A program made the translations under genes and the position numbers. This document shows, in pieces, positions 37,017 through 45,062 of a DNA stretch of 64,000 bases. Within the stretch, counting starts at the first letter, position 1; every line of letters starts with the position of its first letter. Source of the DNA: Sulfuricurvum sp. (GTDB taxonomy: Bacteria; Campylobacterota; Campylobacteria; Campylobacterales; Sulfurimonadaceae); NCBI RefSeq assembly GCF_028681615.1, contig NZ_JAQUHV010000001.1, positions 248,001 through 312,000 of the forward strand, read 5' to 3'. The notes below the pieces were generated by a model, which worked only from the letters and a program-made list of their open reading frames with translations, was not told the DNA's origin and searched no databases.

Positions 37017-37658
37017 TCAAACAGGTTTATAAATACTCAATCGAACAGGACTCGGATTAAAGGCATTGCACGGGTTATTCAATTGCGGGCAATTGGAGAT
37101 CAAAACCAAGGTATCCATCATGGCAAACAACTCAATCGTACTTCCCGGACTCGATATCCCATCGATGATCGCCAATGTCCCGTCTGCTTCGACCGGTACA
37201 TTCATAAAAAAATTGATGTTGCTCACCAGATCACGCTTATCCATCCCCATCTGTCCCAAGGCCAAAAGGTAATTATCCCGGCATGAATGCATATCGAGTT
37301 TGTCCAGCGCATAGCGGACGGTATTGCTCTCGGCACTGCATGCGCCGCCCAGCGTATCGTGACGCCCGCAGGTATCACTGATCACTTTCATCATTGTATT
37401 TCCCAGATTGGAAACCAGCTCTGTCCCGGTTTCGACAAAAATATTTTTTTGTCGTACGATCGTTTGCGGAGCGCTGTAGCGTTCGGTTACGTCGTTAGCA
37501 TTGTAAAAAAGGGTATCCACCGCCTGGCATCCTTCCAAATCGACGATGTGCAGTACTTCTCCCGCTTTGACAACACGGTACCACGGTTCTCCGGCAGGAA
37601 TGGTTTCATCATAAATAGGTTCGTTTATAGTCAAATCGACCGTAATCATCTCAGACAT
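37017..37658 (-). CDS. Carboxyguanidine deiminase subunit (DUF1989, formerly urea-carboxylase-associated protein 2)
   Basis: 213 residues. DUF1989 family: EPWYRVVKAGEVLHIVDLEGCQAVDTLFYNAND near the N-terminus, then TCGRHDTLGGACS with Cys and His ligands, and INFFMNVPVEADG. With the neighbouring paralogue it forms a heteromer that hydrolyses carboxyguanidine to allophanate and ammonia. The start overlaps the paralogue's stop by 8 nt, consistent with a 1:1 complex. The two subunits are called CgdA and CgdB in the literature; I could not tell which is which. Confidence 0.88.
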   Translation of the reverse strand: MSEMITVDLTINEPIYDETIPAGEPWYRVVKAGEVLHIVDLEGCQAVDTLFYNANDVTERYSAPQTIVRQKNIFVETGTELVSNLGNTMMKVISDTCGRHDTLGGACSAESNTVRYALDKLDMHSCRDNYLLALGQMGMDKRDLVSNINFFMNVPVEADGTLAIIDGISSPGSTIELFAMMDTLVLISNCPQLNNPCNAFNPSPVRLSIYKPV

Positions 37659-38415
37659 TTCTGCCCCCTTGGATAAACTGTTTCATATAGTTTTTGGTAT
37701 TTACAAATGCACGCTCGCTTCGTTCCGAGTCGATCACACACATGTCATCGGCTGCCGCCTCTTCGCCCTGATACACGATCAGATTGACCGGTTTGACATC
37801 ATACGATTGATTCGTACTCAACACATGCACCGTATTCGAAAGAATGACCAAGACATCCATCTCTGCACGCAATTCGATAAAACTTCCCGCAGGTACCGTA
37901 TCCTCACGATAGATCAGCTCACCGCCCTCACCGATTCGAGCATCGGAAAAAAGATTGAGACACGGCATAATGTCGCGGCGCCCCATTCCGTATTTACCAA
38001 GTTCCACCAAAAAATTATCGAAATCGTTTTTGTAATAACAGTTACGCTTGGTCTGATAGTTTCCGATTCCGCAGAGTTTTTCGACATCGGCAGCCATTGT
38101 GTAGCCGCAAACCGTATCATGGGTTTCACAGCTGTCGGCAACAATCGACATCAAAACACGTCCCATATCCGAATAAAGCGCTTTGCCCTCTTTGAGATAG
38201 GCATTGTATTGAATCTTGACCGTATCGGCGGCGTTATACCGCTCTGTCCGTTCATGCACATTATAAAAAAGTGCGGATAAACCGCTGGTAGCCTCTGTGT
38301 TGACGATACGCAGAACCTGTCCTTTTCGGATGATTTTACTCCAGCGCCCGCCTCCGACAAGTACTTCATCAAAGAGGACCGTCTCAGGCAATAGTGGTTT
38401 CATGTTTTTCGACAT
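37651..38415 (-). CDS. Carboxyguanidine deiminase subunit (DUF1989, formerly urea-carboxylase-associated protein 1)
   Basis: 254 residues from ATG 38415, chosen because AAGGAGA stands just upstream; the longer frame to 38547 would run deep inside the ATPase gene. DUF1989 features mirror the neighbouring gene: WSKIIRKGQVLRIVNTEATSGLSALFYNVHERTERYNA in the N-terminal half, then DSCETHDTVCGYT with Cys and His likely binding metal, and PCLNLFSDARIGEGG. It pairs with the 213-residue paralogue to form carboxyguanidine deiminase, linking the carboxylase to allophanate hydrolase. It overlaps the ABC ATPase gene by 32 bases. Confidence 0.88.
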   Translation of the reverse strand: MSKNMKPLLPETVLFDEVLVGGGRWSKIIRKGQVLRIVNTEATSGLSALFYNVHERTERYNAADTVKIQYNAYLKEGKALYSDMGRVLMSIVADSCETHDTVCGYTMAADVEKLCGIGNYQTKRNCYYKNDFDNFLVELGKYGMGRRDIMPCLNLFSDARIGEGGELIYREDTVPAGSFIELRAEMDVLVILSNTVHVLSTNQSYDVKPVNLIVYQGEEAAADDMCVIDSERSERAFVNTKNYMKQFIQGGRNV

Positions 38416-39181
38416 ACTCTTCTCCTTTATTATTTCGTTTGTTTTTATCCAGTTTAATATCATTGACGACTGTAGCACCGTATGCGTTCGGTGCCTGAGG
38501 ATCGTGTCGGACTTTATCAAAGACCAGCAACCGAGTCCCCAGTTCAAATGCCTCTTTTACGTCATGCGTGACCATAAAAACGGTCAGACCATACGTTTTC
38601 CATAATCCCCGGACAAGCTCTTGCATGTCCGCTCTGCTTCCCGGGTCCAATGCGCCGAACGGTTCATCCAGCAGCAAAATCTTGGGTTTTTTTACCAACG
38701 CCTGAGCGATTGAAAGACGCTGCTGCATCCCGCCGGAGAGTTCGGATGGATATTTGAGCGCCGATTGCTCCAATCCGACCGATTTCAACATCTCCATTGC
38801 TTCCTCTTTGATTCTGCGGCGTGTGCTGCCGAAGACTTTGCCCAGAAACGGAGAGTGTTCCATTTCCAACCCTAACATCACGTTTTCCAAAGCCTTCAGG
38901 TGTGGGAACAGCGTGTATTTTTGAAATACAACTCCACGGTCGCTCCCCGGCTCTGAGGAGAGTGGTTCCCCCTCCAGCAGAATCGTTCCGCGTGATGGGG
39001 AATCTTGTCCCAACAGCATCCGTAAAAAGGTACTTTTACCGCATCCGGATGGTCCGATCAGAGTACAAAATTCCCCTTTTTCGATTGTAAAGTTGAGTTT
39101 TTCAAGAATGACATTATCATCGTACGTTTTCCATACATTGCGTATTTGCAGATAACTCATCACTTCTCCTTCCGATACCAT
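38384..39181 (-). CDS. ABC transporter ATP-binding protein (guanidine import)
   Basis: 265 residues; SsuB/TauB/NrtD-like. Walker A GPSGCGKST, Q-loop VVFQKYTLFPHL, signature LSGGMQQRLSIAQAL, Walker B ILLLDEPFGALDP and the switch His in VFMVTHDVKEA are all intact. A likely internal start MSYLQIRNVWKTYDDN lies eight codons in. It overlaps the permease gene upstream and the DUF1989 gene downstream. It powers uptake by the importer of this operon. Confidence 0.92.
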   Translation of the reverse strand: MVSEGEVMSYLQIRNVWKTYDDNVILEKLNFTIEKGEFCTLIGPSGCGKSTFLRMLLGQDSPSRGTILLEGEPLSSEPGSDRGVVFQKYTLFPHLKALENVMLGLEMEHSPFLGKVFGSTRRRIKEEAMEMLKSVGLEQSALKYPSELSGGMQQRLSIAQALVKKPKILLLDEPFGALDPGSRADMQELVRGLWKTYGLTVFMVTHDVKEAFELGTRLLVFDKVRHDPQAPNAYGATVVNDIKLDKNKRNNKGEEYVEKHETTIA

Positions 39182-39969
39182 GGAAATGCTTTACGGATAA
39201 TCACTGCGAGTATCCAGTCCATCAAAAAGGCCAGCAGCGTAATCCATGCGACATACGGCAAAATCACATCCATCTCCATGTAACGGCGCATCAAAAAGAT
39301 CCGGTAACCCAACCCTTCCGATGAAGCTATCGCTTCCGCCGTGATCAGGAAAAGCCATGCCGATCCCAATGAGAGTCTCAAAGCATCCAAAAGGCGAGGC
39401 ATGACATGCGGTAAAACCACACGTACAATAATCTGCCATGTCGACGCACCAAGCGTTTGCACTTTGATTAACAGCTCTTCGGAAAGTTCCATAGAGCGCT
39501 GTTGCGTGTCACGGATCAAAAACGGAGCGACTCCGATCGCGATCAGCGCCACTTTAGCCGACTCTTCCATACCAAATAACACTAACAAAATAGGCAATAT
39601 CGCAATCGGCGGTATCAACGATACTGCCGAAGAAAACGGTGAAAGGAGTGCGCGAAACAACGGCAACGTCCCTTGAATAATCCCTAAAACCAAACCGACA
39701 GCAGCCGCAATTCCCAGACCCTTTGCGATCCGGGTAAGACTTGCTATCGTATCGGTGTATAAAATCGGCTCTTCCGTCAGTTCGTCCGGCTCCATCACCA
39801 TCGTTTTGATGGCATCTCCGAGTGCTTCAAATGTCGGGAGAAGCTTGTCATCCGGGTTCAATGCATGACGTGCATCCGCAGCAATCCAATAGACCAACCC
39901 GATAATCACAAACGGCAGTATCTTTAAAAGCGGTGTAAACCGTCCAGCGTTCAGATTGATCATACGCAT
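39160..39969 (-). CDS. ABC transporter permease (guanidine import)
   Basis: 269 residues, about six membrane segments. The cytoplasmic EAA-loop region reads KVQTLGASTWQIIVRVVLPHVMP, typical of SsuC/TauC-type permeases. It sits three bases after the binding-protein gene and overlaps the ATPase gene. It forms the inner-membrane channel for the substrate captured in the periplasm, most likely guanidinium given the riboswitch. Confidence 0.92.
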   Translation of the reverse strand: MRMINLNAGRFTPLLKILPFVIIGLVYWIAADARHALNPDDKLLPTFEALGDAIKTMVMEPDELTEEPILYTDTIASLTRIAKGLGIAAAVGLVLGIIQGTLPLFRALLSPFSSAVSLIPPIAILPILLVLFGMEESAKVALIAIGVAPFLIRDTQQRSMELSEELLIKVQTLGASTWQIIVRVVLPHVMPRLLDALRLSLGSAWLFLITAEAIASSEGLGYRIFLMRRYMEMDVILPYVAWITLLAFLMDWILAVIIRKAFPWYRKEK

Positions 39970-39972
39970 GGA

Positions 39973-41091
39973 TTACAGTTTCCCTTCTGCCGCTTGTTTC
40001 ATATACTCCGAAGTAAATCGAAGTTTTATATTTTTGGTGTTCCCGAGCGTTTTATTCGCCGGGAATGTCATCCCGATAAAGCCTTCATTTTTAGCTTTGC
40101 TTCCTAAGAGCCCATGGGCAAATGAAAATTTGCTCACATCTCCCATCGTCGTGATGAGTTTAGGATCTTCCGTAAACTTTTGGGCTTCAGCGGCCGTATA
40201 AAACATTTTCGTGGTTGTGAGCTGTGATTGATAATCTTTGAGCGAGGCCCCTGAAGCTTTTGCCATCAACGTCCGTGCTTCAACCCCTTTGGCATCGTTT
40301 TTAGACATAATGCCCATGATCTCATACCATGCACCGGTCAACGCTTTACCCAGTTTTGGATTGTCTTTGAGAGTTTGAGTGTTGACGACCATCATGTCGA
40401 TGATCTCTCCCGGGATTTTGCTTGAGTCAAATAAGAGTGTCGCATTCGGAACTTTTTTGACTTCACTTAGTTGAGGATTCCATGTCACAACATTTTTCAT
40501 TGAAGGTGAATTGAACGCCGAAACGATATCCGCATCAGACGTGTTGATCGTCTTGACATCTTTGGCACTTAGCCCTGCAGAAGCCAATCCGCGCTCCAAA
40601 AGATAATGCGAAACCGAATACTCGACCAGATTGATCTTTTGACCTTTGAGATCTTTCATGCTTTTGGCACTTTTGGATACGATCCCGTCATTTCCGTTTG
40701 AGTAGTCTCCGATAATAACGGCTGTCGAATCTACCCCTCCCGCGGCAGGGATCGTCAATGCGTCCATATTCGTCATTACGCATCCGTCGAACGATCCTGC
40801 GCTGTATTGATTGATCGATTCGACATAGTCATTAAGCTGAACGACATCGATTTTAATACCGTATTTATCGGCCCATTTTTTGACGATCCCTTTTCGAGCA
40901 CCGTAATCCCACGGCATCCAGCCGGCATAAATGGTCCATGCAACTTTAAAGTGGGTTTTTGGAGCGGCAAACGCGGCAGACGATGCAACAGCAAGCGCTA
41001 AAACGGCCAGTGAAAGACGAGTAGAGAGTTTTGGTGATGTGTGTTTGATTGAGCCTGCAGCAGATGTGCACTGAGTGAATGAATGTGTCAT
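39973..41091 (-). CDS. ABC transporter periplasmic substrate-binding protein (guanidine import)
   Basis: 372 residues, NMT1/SsuA-like fold. A positively charged start is followed by a hydrophobic stretch ending AVASSAAFA before APKTHFKVAWTIYAGWMPW, so it is exported with an unusually long (~43 residue) signal region. An internal start is possible, but the ribosome site TTTAGGAGG directly precedes this ATG, which supports it. The mature part has aromatic and acidic residues (YAGWMPWDYGARKG) suited to bind a flat cation. First gene of the guanidine operon, 27 bases after the riboswitch terminator. Confidence 0.9.
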   Translation of the reverse strand: MTHSFTQCTSAAGSIKHTSPKLSTRLSLAVLALAVASSAAFAAPKTHFKVAWTIYAGWMPWDYGARKGIVKKWADKYGIKIDVVQLNDYVESINQYSAGSFDGCVMTNMDALTIPAAGGVDSTAVIIGDYSNGNDGIVSKSAKSMKDLKGQKINLVEYSVSHYLLERGLASAGLSAKDVKTINTSDADIVSAFNSPSMKNVVTWNPQLSEVKKVPNATLLFDSSKIPGEIIDMMVVNTQTLKDNPKLGKALTGAWYEIMGIMSKNDAKGVEARTLMAKASGASLKDYQSQLTTTKMFYTAAEAQKFTEDPKLITTMGDVSKFSFAHGLLGSKAKNEGFIGMTFPANKTLGNTKNIKLRFTSEYMKQAAEGKL

Positions 41092-41117
41092 AAAATCCTC
41101 CTAAACGGTATATCGAG

Positions 41118-41249
41118 AAAAAACGGGGAGAAATATCTCTCTCCCGGGCTTTTATCCCTCCGTGTAGCCGCTTACGAGGCCGGATGCTCTCGGACCAGCA
41201 CTTTTCAGTCGGAACCCTAGCATCCATTTATTGAACAATATTGGGAGAT
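41118..41249 (-). ncRNA. Guanidine-I (ykkC) riboswitch with terminator, upstream of the guanidine operon
   Basis: Same structure as the riboswitch at 29737-29868 but on the minus strand. The stretch 41115-41227 is identical to 29759-29871 over 113 bases. The aptamer 5' strand ATCTCCC is at 41243-41249; the terminator hairpin GGGAGA/TCTCCC spans 41126-41145 with its T-run at 41118-41123. A TATAAT box lies upstream at 41280-41285 (minus strand). It should switch on the whole transporter and degradation operon when guanidine is present. Confidence 0.93.
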
Positions 41250-41285
41250 ATGTTCCCCCCGATTTTTCTACATGCAAGAATTATA

Positions 41286-41526
41286 ATAAAATAGAGAGGG
41301 TCATGATGGATAACACTGATTAATTTTTAATCAGTTGGATACAAGTAGTAAAATTCTATTAGTTTTGTCTCTATACTACACCTAGCATCTGCATAACATT
41401 ATTTAATAAATTTTTAACTTAAAAAAAATCAGCCTGAGAATTAAGAAATAATTGAATATCATTATTTCATGCAAATTATCCTTTTATTATTATTTTTCTG
41501 CTTTGTATTTCACCTAGATTCTATAT
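41286..41526. other. AT-rich intergenic region without recognised genes
   Basis: Between the riboswitch promoter and the small open frame before galE. Very AT-rich, with no coding frame, tRNA or clear repeat. It must hold the promoter(s) for galE, but I cannot single out boxes with confidence. Confidence 0.5.
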
Positions 41527-41550
41527 TTGTATCTATTAGGGTTATTCAAG

Positions 41551-41793
41551 ATGCCTAAAATATGTAGTATTCCTAAAAAAACAAGCTTTAAGATGGAAGA
41601 AGTTTCAATATTTTGTTCGGTTAGATTGATAGACTGTCATAAGAGTGTCGCTACGCGTTTTAAATTTGTCATGATCATTTTTGCAACCATCCTTCTTTAT
41701 CAATGTTTTCACCTTTTTAGACAGGGACAAGAATATTTAAAAATTACAAAAAAAGATACATTCCAAAGACAATACTCATTGGAGAATGCATGA
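41551..41793 (+). CDS. Possible small membrane protein before galE
   Basis: 80 residues from ATG 41551 (a TTG start at 41527 would add eight). One hydrophobic segment (FVMIIFATILLYQCF) in the second half could span the membrane; the rest is basic. No family recognised. Its stop overlaps the galE start (ATGA), which favours a real, coupled gene, but the ribosome site is weak and it may be only a leader frame. Confidence 0.4.
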   Translation: MPKICSIPKKTSFKMEEVSIFCSVRLIDCHKSVATRFKFVMIIFATILLYQCFHLFRQGQEYLKITKKDTFQRQYSLENA

Positions 41794-42791
41794 AGATTTT
41801 TGTAACAGGTGGTGCCGGATATATTGGTTCACATACCTGTGTTGAACTTCTAAATAACGGTTATGATGTAGTCGTCTATGACAATCTTTCAAACAGTTCG
41901 GCAGAAGTATTAAAACGTGTTGAAACAATTACCGGAAAAACCGTACAGTTGATTATCGGTGATACCCGTGATGAAATAAAAACAACAGCTGCAATGGCTG
42001 GATGTGACTGTGTTATACATTTTGCCGGACTTAAAGCGGTTGGCGAATCGGTTGCAAAACCGCTTGAATATTATGATAACAATGTCCAAGGGACATTATC
42101 ACTTTTACGCGCAATGCGAACCAACGGTATTAAAACGATTGTCTTTAGCTCCTCTGCAACGGTATACGGAAACCCTGAACGTCTTCCGCTTAGCGAAGAC
42201 CACCCCCTTCGCACTACCAATCCTTACGGGCAGACGAAGCTCGTCATCGAAGAAATTTTACGCGATCTCTACCGTTCAGACCCATCATGGTGCATAATGA
42301 TTTTACGTTATTTCAATCCTGTAGGAGCACACGAAAGCGGTCTTATCGGAGAAGATCCCCAAGGGATCCCAAATAACCTTATGCCTTTTATTACACAAGT
42401 AGCAATCGGCCAACGTGAAAACTTAAATATTTTTGGAGGTGATTATCCTACTCATGACGGTACAGGTGTAAGAGATTATATTCATGTTGTTGATTTGGCT
42501 GAAGGACATATAAAAGCGCTTCAGGCATTAACTGTATCTCAGTGTACCGCTGTAAATCTTGGTACCGGCATAGGATACAGTGTTTTAGATGTAGTAAAAG
42601 CATTTTCAAAAGCAAGTGGACAATCAATCCCTTACGCAATTGCCTCACGACGAGAAGGAGATATTGCAGCGTGTTACGCTGATTCAAAATTAGCAAAAAA
42701 AATCATTGGATGGAGTGCCAAACGAAACTTAGAAACTATGTGCCGTGATTCGTGGTATTTTCAATCTAGAAACCCAGAAGGATTTATTTGA
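41790..42791 (+). CDS. galE: UDP-glucose 4-epimerase
   Basis: 333 residues. It interconverts UDP-glucose and UDP-galactose (or the N-acetyl forms) for surface polysaccharide synthesis. Extended SDR motifs: the NAD-binding VTGGAGYIGSHTCVELL, VIHFAGLKAVGES, the catalytic Ser in VFSSSATVYG, YGQTK with Tyr and Lys, LRYFNPVGAH and RDYIHVVDLAEGH. Full length. No other sugar gene is adjacent; a decayed insertion sequence follows 74 bases downstream. Confidence 0.97.
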   Translation: MKIFVTGGAGYIGSHTCVELLNNGYDVVVYDNLSNSSAEVLKRVETITGKTVQLIIGDTRDEIKTTAAMAGCDCVIHFAGLKAVGESVAKPLEYYDNNVQGTLSLLRAMRTNGIKTIVFSSSATVYGNPERLPLSEDHPLRTTNPYGQTKLVIEEILRDLYRSDPSWCIMILRYFNPVGAHESGLIGEDPQGIPNNLMPFITQVAIGQRENLNIFGGDYPTHDGTGVRDYIHVVDLAEGHIKALQALTVSQCTAVNLGTGIGYSVLDVVKAFSKASGQSIPYAIASRREGDIAACYADSKLAKKIIGWSAKRNLETMCRDSWYFQSRNPEGFI

Positions 42792-42865
42792 AACAATTCT
42801 CATTTTATTTAAAATACGTCCAAAAGTGACCAAATGGTATCATTACGCAAAAAGTTTGAAATAAT

Positions 42866-43210
42866 GGTGTAATGAAAAATTCGAGTTGCTGAAAACCTTA
42901 TGACACTACGCTACAATCGGTATTTATAAAAGGTTTTTTAAAATGGATTGTAAAAAAGCACTAAAAAGTGCCCAACCTGTAAAAGTTTAGAGGTCAAAAA
43001 GAACGAGAAAAAAAGGAATGTCTAACGAAATTATTCAAGATGCCAAATACAACATATGCTTTAGATACTGAAGCATTCTCACATCTCAAAAAACTTAGCA
43101 AACTACATCTGGGATTAACTAAAAAAAGGAAGGTGAAATTGATAGATGAATTCCTAGATAACTATAATAAAAAAATGATTTTTTTGCAGCCCGAATTTTT
43201 CATTATGCCC
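42866..43210 (+). mobile_element. Decayed insertion sequence / MITE-like remnant
   Basis: About 345 bases bounded by imperfect inverted repeats: GGTGTAATGAAAAATTCGAG at 42866-42885 onward and, on the other strand, GGGCATAATGAAAAATTCGG from 43210 back to about 43181. Just inside the left end a frame reads KKCPTCKSLEVKKNEK, the zinc-ribbon start of IS1- or IS1595-type transposases, and soon hits a stop. The following 65-codon frame (43040-43237) crosses the right repeat and is not a convincing gene. No target duplication could be matched. An internally deleted, non-autonomous copy is likely. The gap 42792-43263 has no intact gene. Confidence 0.6.
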
Positions 43211-43263
43211 AAAAGTACACTAACTATAAACATTTGAACAAATACTTTTGTTATATTTTTGAA

Positions 43264-43485
43264 TTATATAAGTTCGTCTTTTCGCATCCTTTCTTGAAGT
43301 GCTATTAGTATATATGCGCTCACTGTTCCTCCATGAAATTCACGAATTTTATCTTCCCATTCTACTGGTATAGTAATGAGCTTTTTTTTCTTCATTTTGT
43401 CGTTTCTCACACTTGTTTCCCGCTCGCTCATAGCTGCAGAATTTTTCACTTTTTCAATGTTTTTTAGAAAACTATTTTTTGCCAT
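43264..43485 (-). CDS. Ribbon-helix-helix-type small DNA-binding protein, ParA partner
   Basis: 73 residues, strongly basic N-terminal half, then KKLITIPVEWEDKIREFHGGTVSAYILIALQERM, which fits a CopG/Arc-type strand-helix-helix. It starts 29 bases after the ParA-like gene on the same strand. Such pairs resemble small plasmid partition modules in which the RHH protein binds the centromere and represses the operon. The AT-rich gap contains AAATATTTTAAATATTT-like repeats that could be bound. Function inferred from pairing and pattern. Confidence 0.7.
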   Translation of the reverse strand: MAKNSFLKNIEKVKNSAAMSERETSVRNDKMKKKKLITIPVEWEDKIREFHGGTVSAYILIALQERMRKDELI

Positions 43486-43514
43486 ACCATATCCTTTATA
43501 AATATTTTAAATAT

Positions 43515-44159
43515 TTATTTTATATTTAAAATAGATTTTACTTCGTTGAAAAGTTCATCCATTTCCTGATCGGCTTTACCGAATATCCGATATTCTTTAA
43601 TGCTTTTCCCCTCACCGACCGAATGGGCAATATCGACACGTTGACGCAGTACAGAGGTAAGGAGTTCAAAATGCTCAGACATACAGATGAATTCGATCAG
43701 ATCACCAAAGCGTTTCATTGCCGGGTTGATGTTATTAAACAAAATATGAGTTTTTACGATTGCACCTTGAATATCCGAAAGACTTTTCAAAATCTCTTCA
43801 TATTTTTGCAATCCCATCAAATCGAACGGTTTATCACTCACAGGTGTAATCAATAAATCTGAAGCTATGATCGCTACACGATTATAGGCACTGTCAAATC
43901 CACCTGAATCTATGATCGTCAGAATGTCGTCCGAATCATTTTGGGCATATTCCGCTAACTCTTCGGCTGTATTGAAATGAAGCATTGCAATAGGATTTAA
44001 TCCCTGCTCTTGTCGCAGGGCATTGGTCACAGTTAGAGAGCGTTGTGTATCGAGGTCAACAATCCTGACATCAATGATTTTCGAAAAAGAAACCGCTAGA
44101 TTCCATGCAACGGTTGATTTTCCGACACCCCCTTTTTGATGCGATAACGTAAGAATCAT
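43515..44159 (-). CDS. ParA-family ATPase
   Basis: 214 residues, the short type Ib ParA length. Walker A HQKGGVGKSTVAWNL with the signature Lys, Walker A' VRIVDLDTQRSLTV and Walker B DILTIIDSGGFDS are clear. The following LITPVSDKPFDLMGLQKYEEIL is the usual switch region. It forms an operon with a small RHH-type protein, as in plasmid ParA/ParB-like or ParF/ParG pairs. On a chromosome it may position some cargo or be left from an integrated plasmid. No replication gene is nearby. Confidence 0.9.
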   Translation of the reverse strand: MILTLSHQKGGVGKSTVAWNLAVSFSKIIDVRIVDLDTQRSLTVTNALRQEQGLNPIAMLHFNTAEELAEYAQNDSDDILTIIDSGGFDSAYNRVAIIASDLLITPVSDKPFDLMGLQKYEEILKSLSDIQGAIVKTHILFNNINPAMKRFGDLIEFICMSEHFELLTSVLRQRVDIAHSVGEGKSIKEYRIFGKADQEMDELFNEVKSILNIK

Positions 44160-44190
44160 AGATATACCTTATATATTAAAAAAATATTAA

Positions 44191-44202
44191 AAGTATATAC
44201 TT
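44191..44202. promoter_or_regulatory. Palindrome upstream of the ParA-like gene, possible operator
   Basis: AAGTATATACTT is a perfect 12-base palindrome 31 bases before the parA-like ATG, followed by a half-like TACATACTT. This would suit autorepression by the RHH partner. Confidence 0.45.
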
Positions 44203-44311
44203 TACATACTTAAACAAATAAATACAGAAGAAAAGTATAAATAGAAAAACGATTTACTAATTTATATAAAAGAGGTGTATAATTGGCATTATCGCGAAAG
44301 GAGCAATAATA

Positions 44312-44713
44312 ATGAGCGATCAACAGCTACTTACTTTATTTGTCGGGATTATCGCGATATGTATGATGTTTATTACGCTTGTTATTGTTTTTATCGGAAT
44401 CAATTCGATCAAAACAATGCATAAAATACATGAGTTTATCGGTCATGTAGAAAATGAACTTAGTTTCATTTCCGGTAAAGCGGTGGTCACATTACAGGAT
44501 GTGAGCGAGTTACTCGGTCAACTAAAAGGTGAAACACGTTCAATCACTGAAAAATCATTAATGTCGTTGCATGAGCTGCATGCATTAATCGCATTTCTTC
44601 ATGATGAAACGAAATCTCTTGCACTTAAAGCTTCAAACGGAATTGCAAAAGTAACGCTGGGTACACTTGCTATCGGTGCGCTTTCACAATTTTTCAAGAA
44701 AAAATCCAACTAA
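44312..44713 (+). CDS. Membrane-anchored DUF948-like protein
   Basis: 133 residues with one N-terminal membrane segment (LFVGIIAICMMFITLVIVFI) and a helical, coiled-coil-prone rest ending in a basic FFKKKSN tail. This is the pattern of DUF948/YtxG-type proteins, linked to general stress in other bacteria. A clear ribosome site (AAAGGAG) and a TATAAT box about 35 bases upstream precede it. It is paired with a YtxH-like gene 13 bases downstream, strengthening the assignment. Confidence 0.72.
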   Translation: MSDQQLLTLFVGIIAICMMFITLVIVFIGINSIKTMHKIHEFIGHVENELSFISGKAVVTLQDVSELLGQLKGETRSITEKSLMSLHELHALIAFLHDETKSLALKASNGIAKVTLGTLAIGALSQFFKKKSN

Positions 44714-44726
44714 CAAAGGAATACCA

Positions 44727-45044
44727 ATGAACCAACAAAACACACTTCTAACTTTCGTAGTCGGTGCTGCCATCGGGGGTGCAGCTGCATATTATGCCTA
44801 TAAACATAAAGATGAGATTTTAGAAAAAATCAATGATATGGAAGACAATCTACACTTTGATCAGCACGAATGGATTGAAAAAGCAAAAGATCAGCTCGAT
44901 CATTTGACACATACGTTCCAATCTGCTGTTCAACGCTATTCTCATTCTTCGAATGAAGAAACATCAAAAGAAGATGAAATCGCACGTCTCACCGAAGAGC
45001 TCAACAACCTTCGCCAAGAAATTCAGACACTTAAAGCCGTCTAA
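44727..45044 (+). CDS. YtxH-like protein
   Basis: 105 residues from ATG 44727, with AAAGGA upstream. The N-terminus has a Gly/Ala-rich membrane segment (TFVVGAAIGGAAAYYAY), then charged helical sequence and a C-terminal coiled coil (IARLTEELNNLRQEIQTL). This is the layout of YtxH/gas-vesicle-like small proteins. It follows the DUF948-like gene on the same transcript; the pair may act together at the inner membrane. Molecular role unknown. Confidence 0.7.
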   Translation: MNQQNTLLTFVVGAAIGGAAAYYAYKHKDEILEKINDMEDNLHFDQHEWIEKAKDQLDHLTHTFQSAVQRYSHSSNEETSKEDEIARLTEELNNLRQEIQTLKAV

Positions 45045-45062
45045 TCGTTACGTTCCTCTCTT

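Noticed and set aside
33379-38415. Urea carboxylase/urea amidolyase operon
   Set aside because: The guanidine-I riboswitch and the two DUF1989 genes point to guanidine, not urea, as the substrate.
38416-38547. N-terminal extension of the DUF1989 protein
   Set aside because: It would lie inside the ABC ATPase gene; a good ribosome site precedes ATG 38415.
41251-41260. Homopolymer tract (C6) as phase-variation site
   Set aside because: It lies in the non-coding leader just before the riboswitch, is short, and the other copy has a different tract; no coding phase-variation tract was seen.
43040-43237. 65-codon open frame in the IS remnant
   Set aside because: It spans the right inverted repeat of a decayed element, has no good ribosome site and no recognisable domain.
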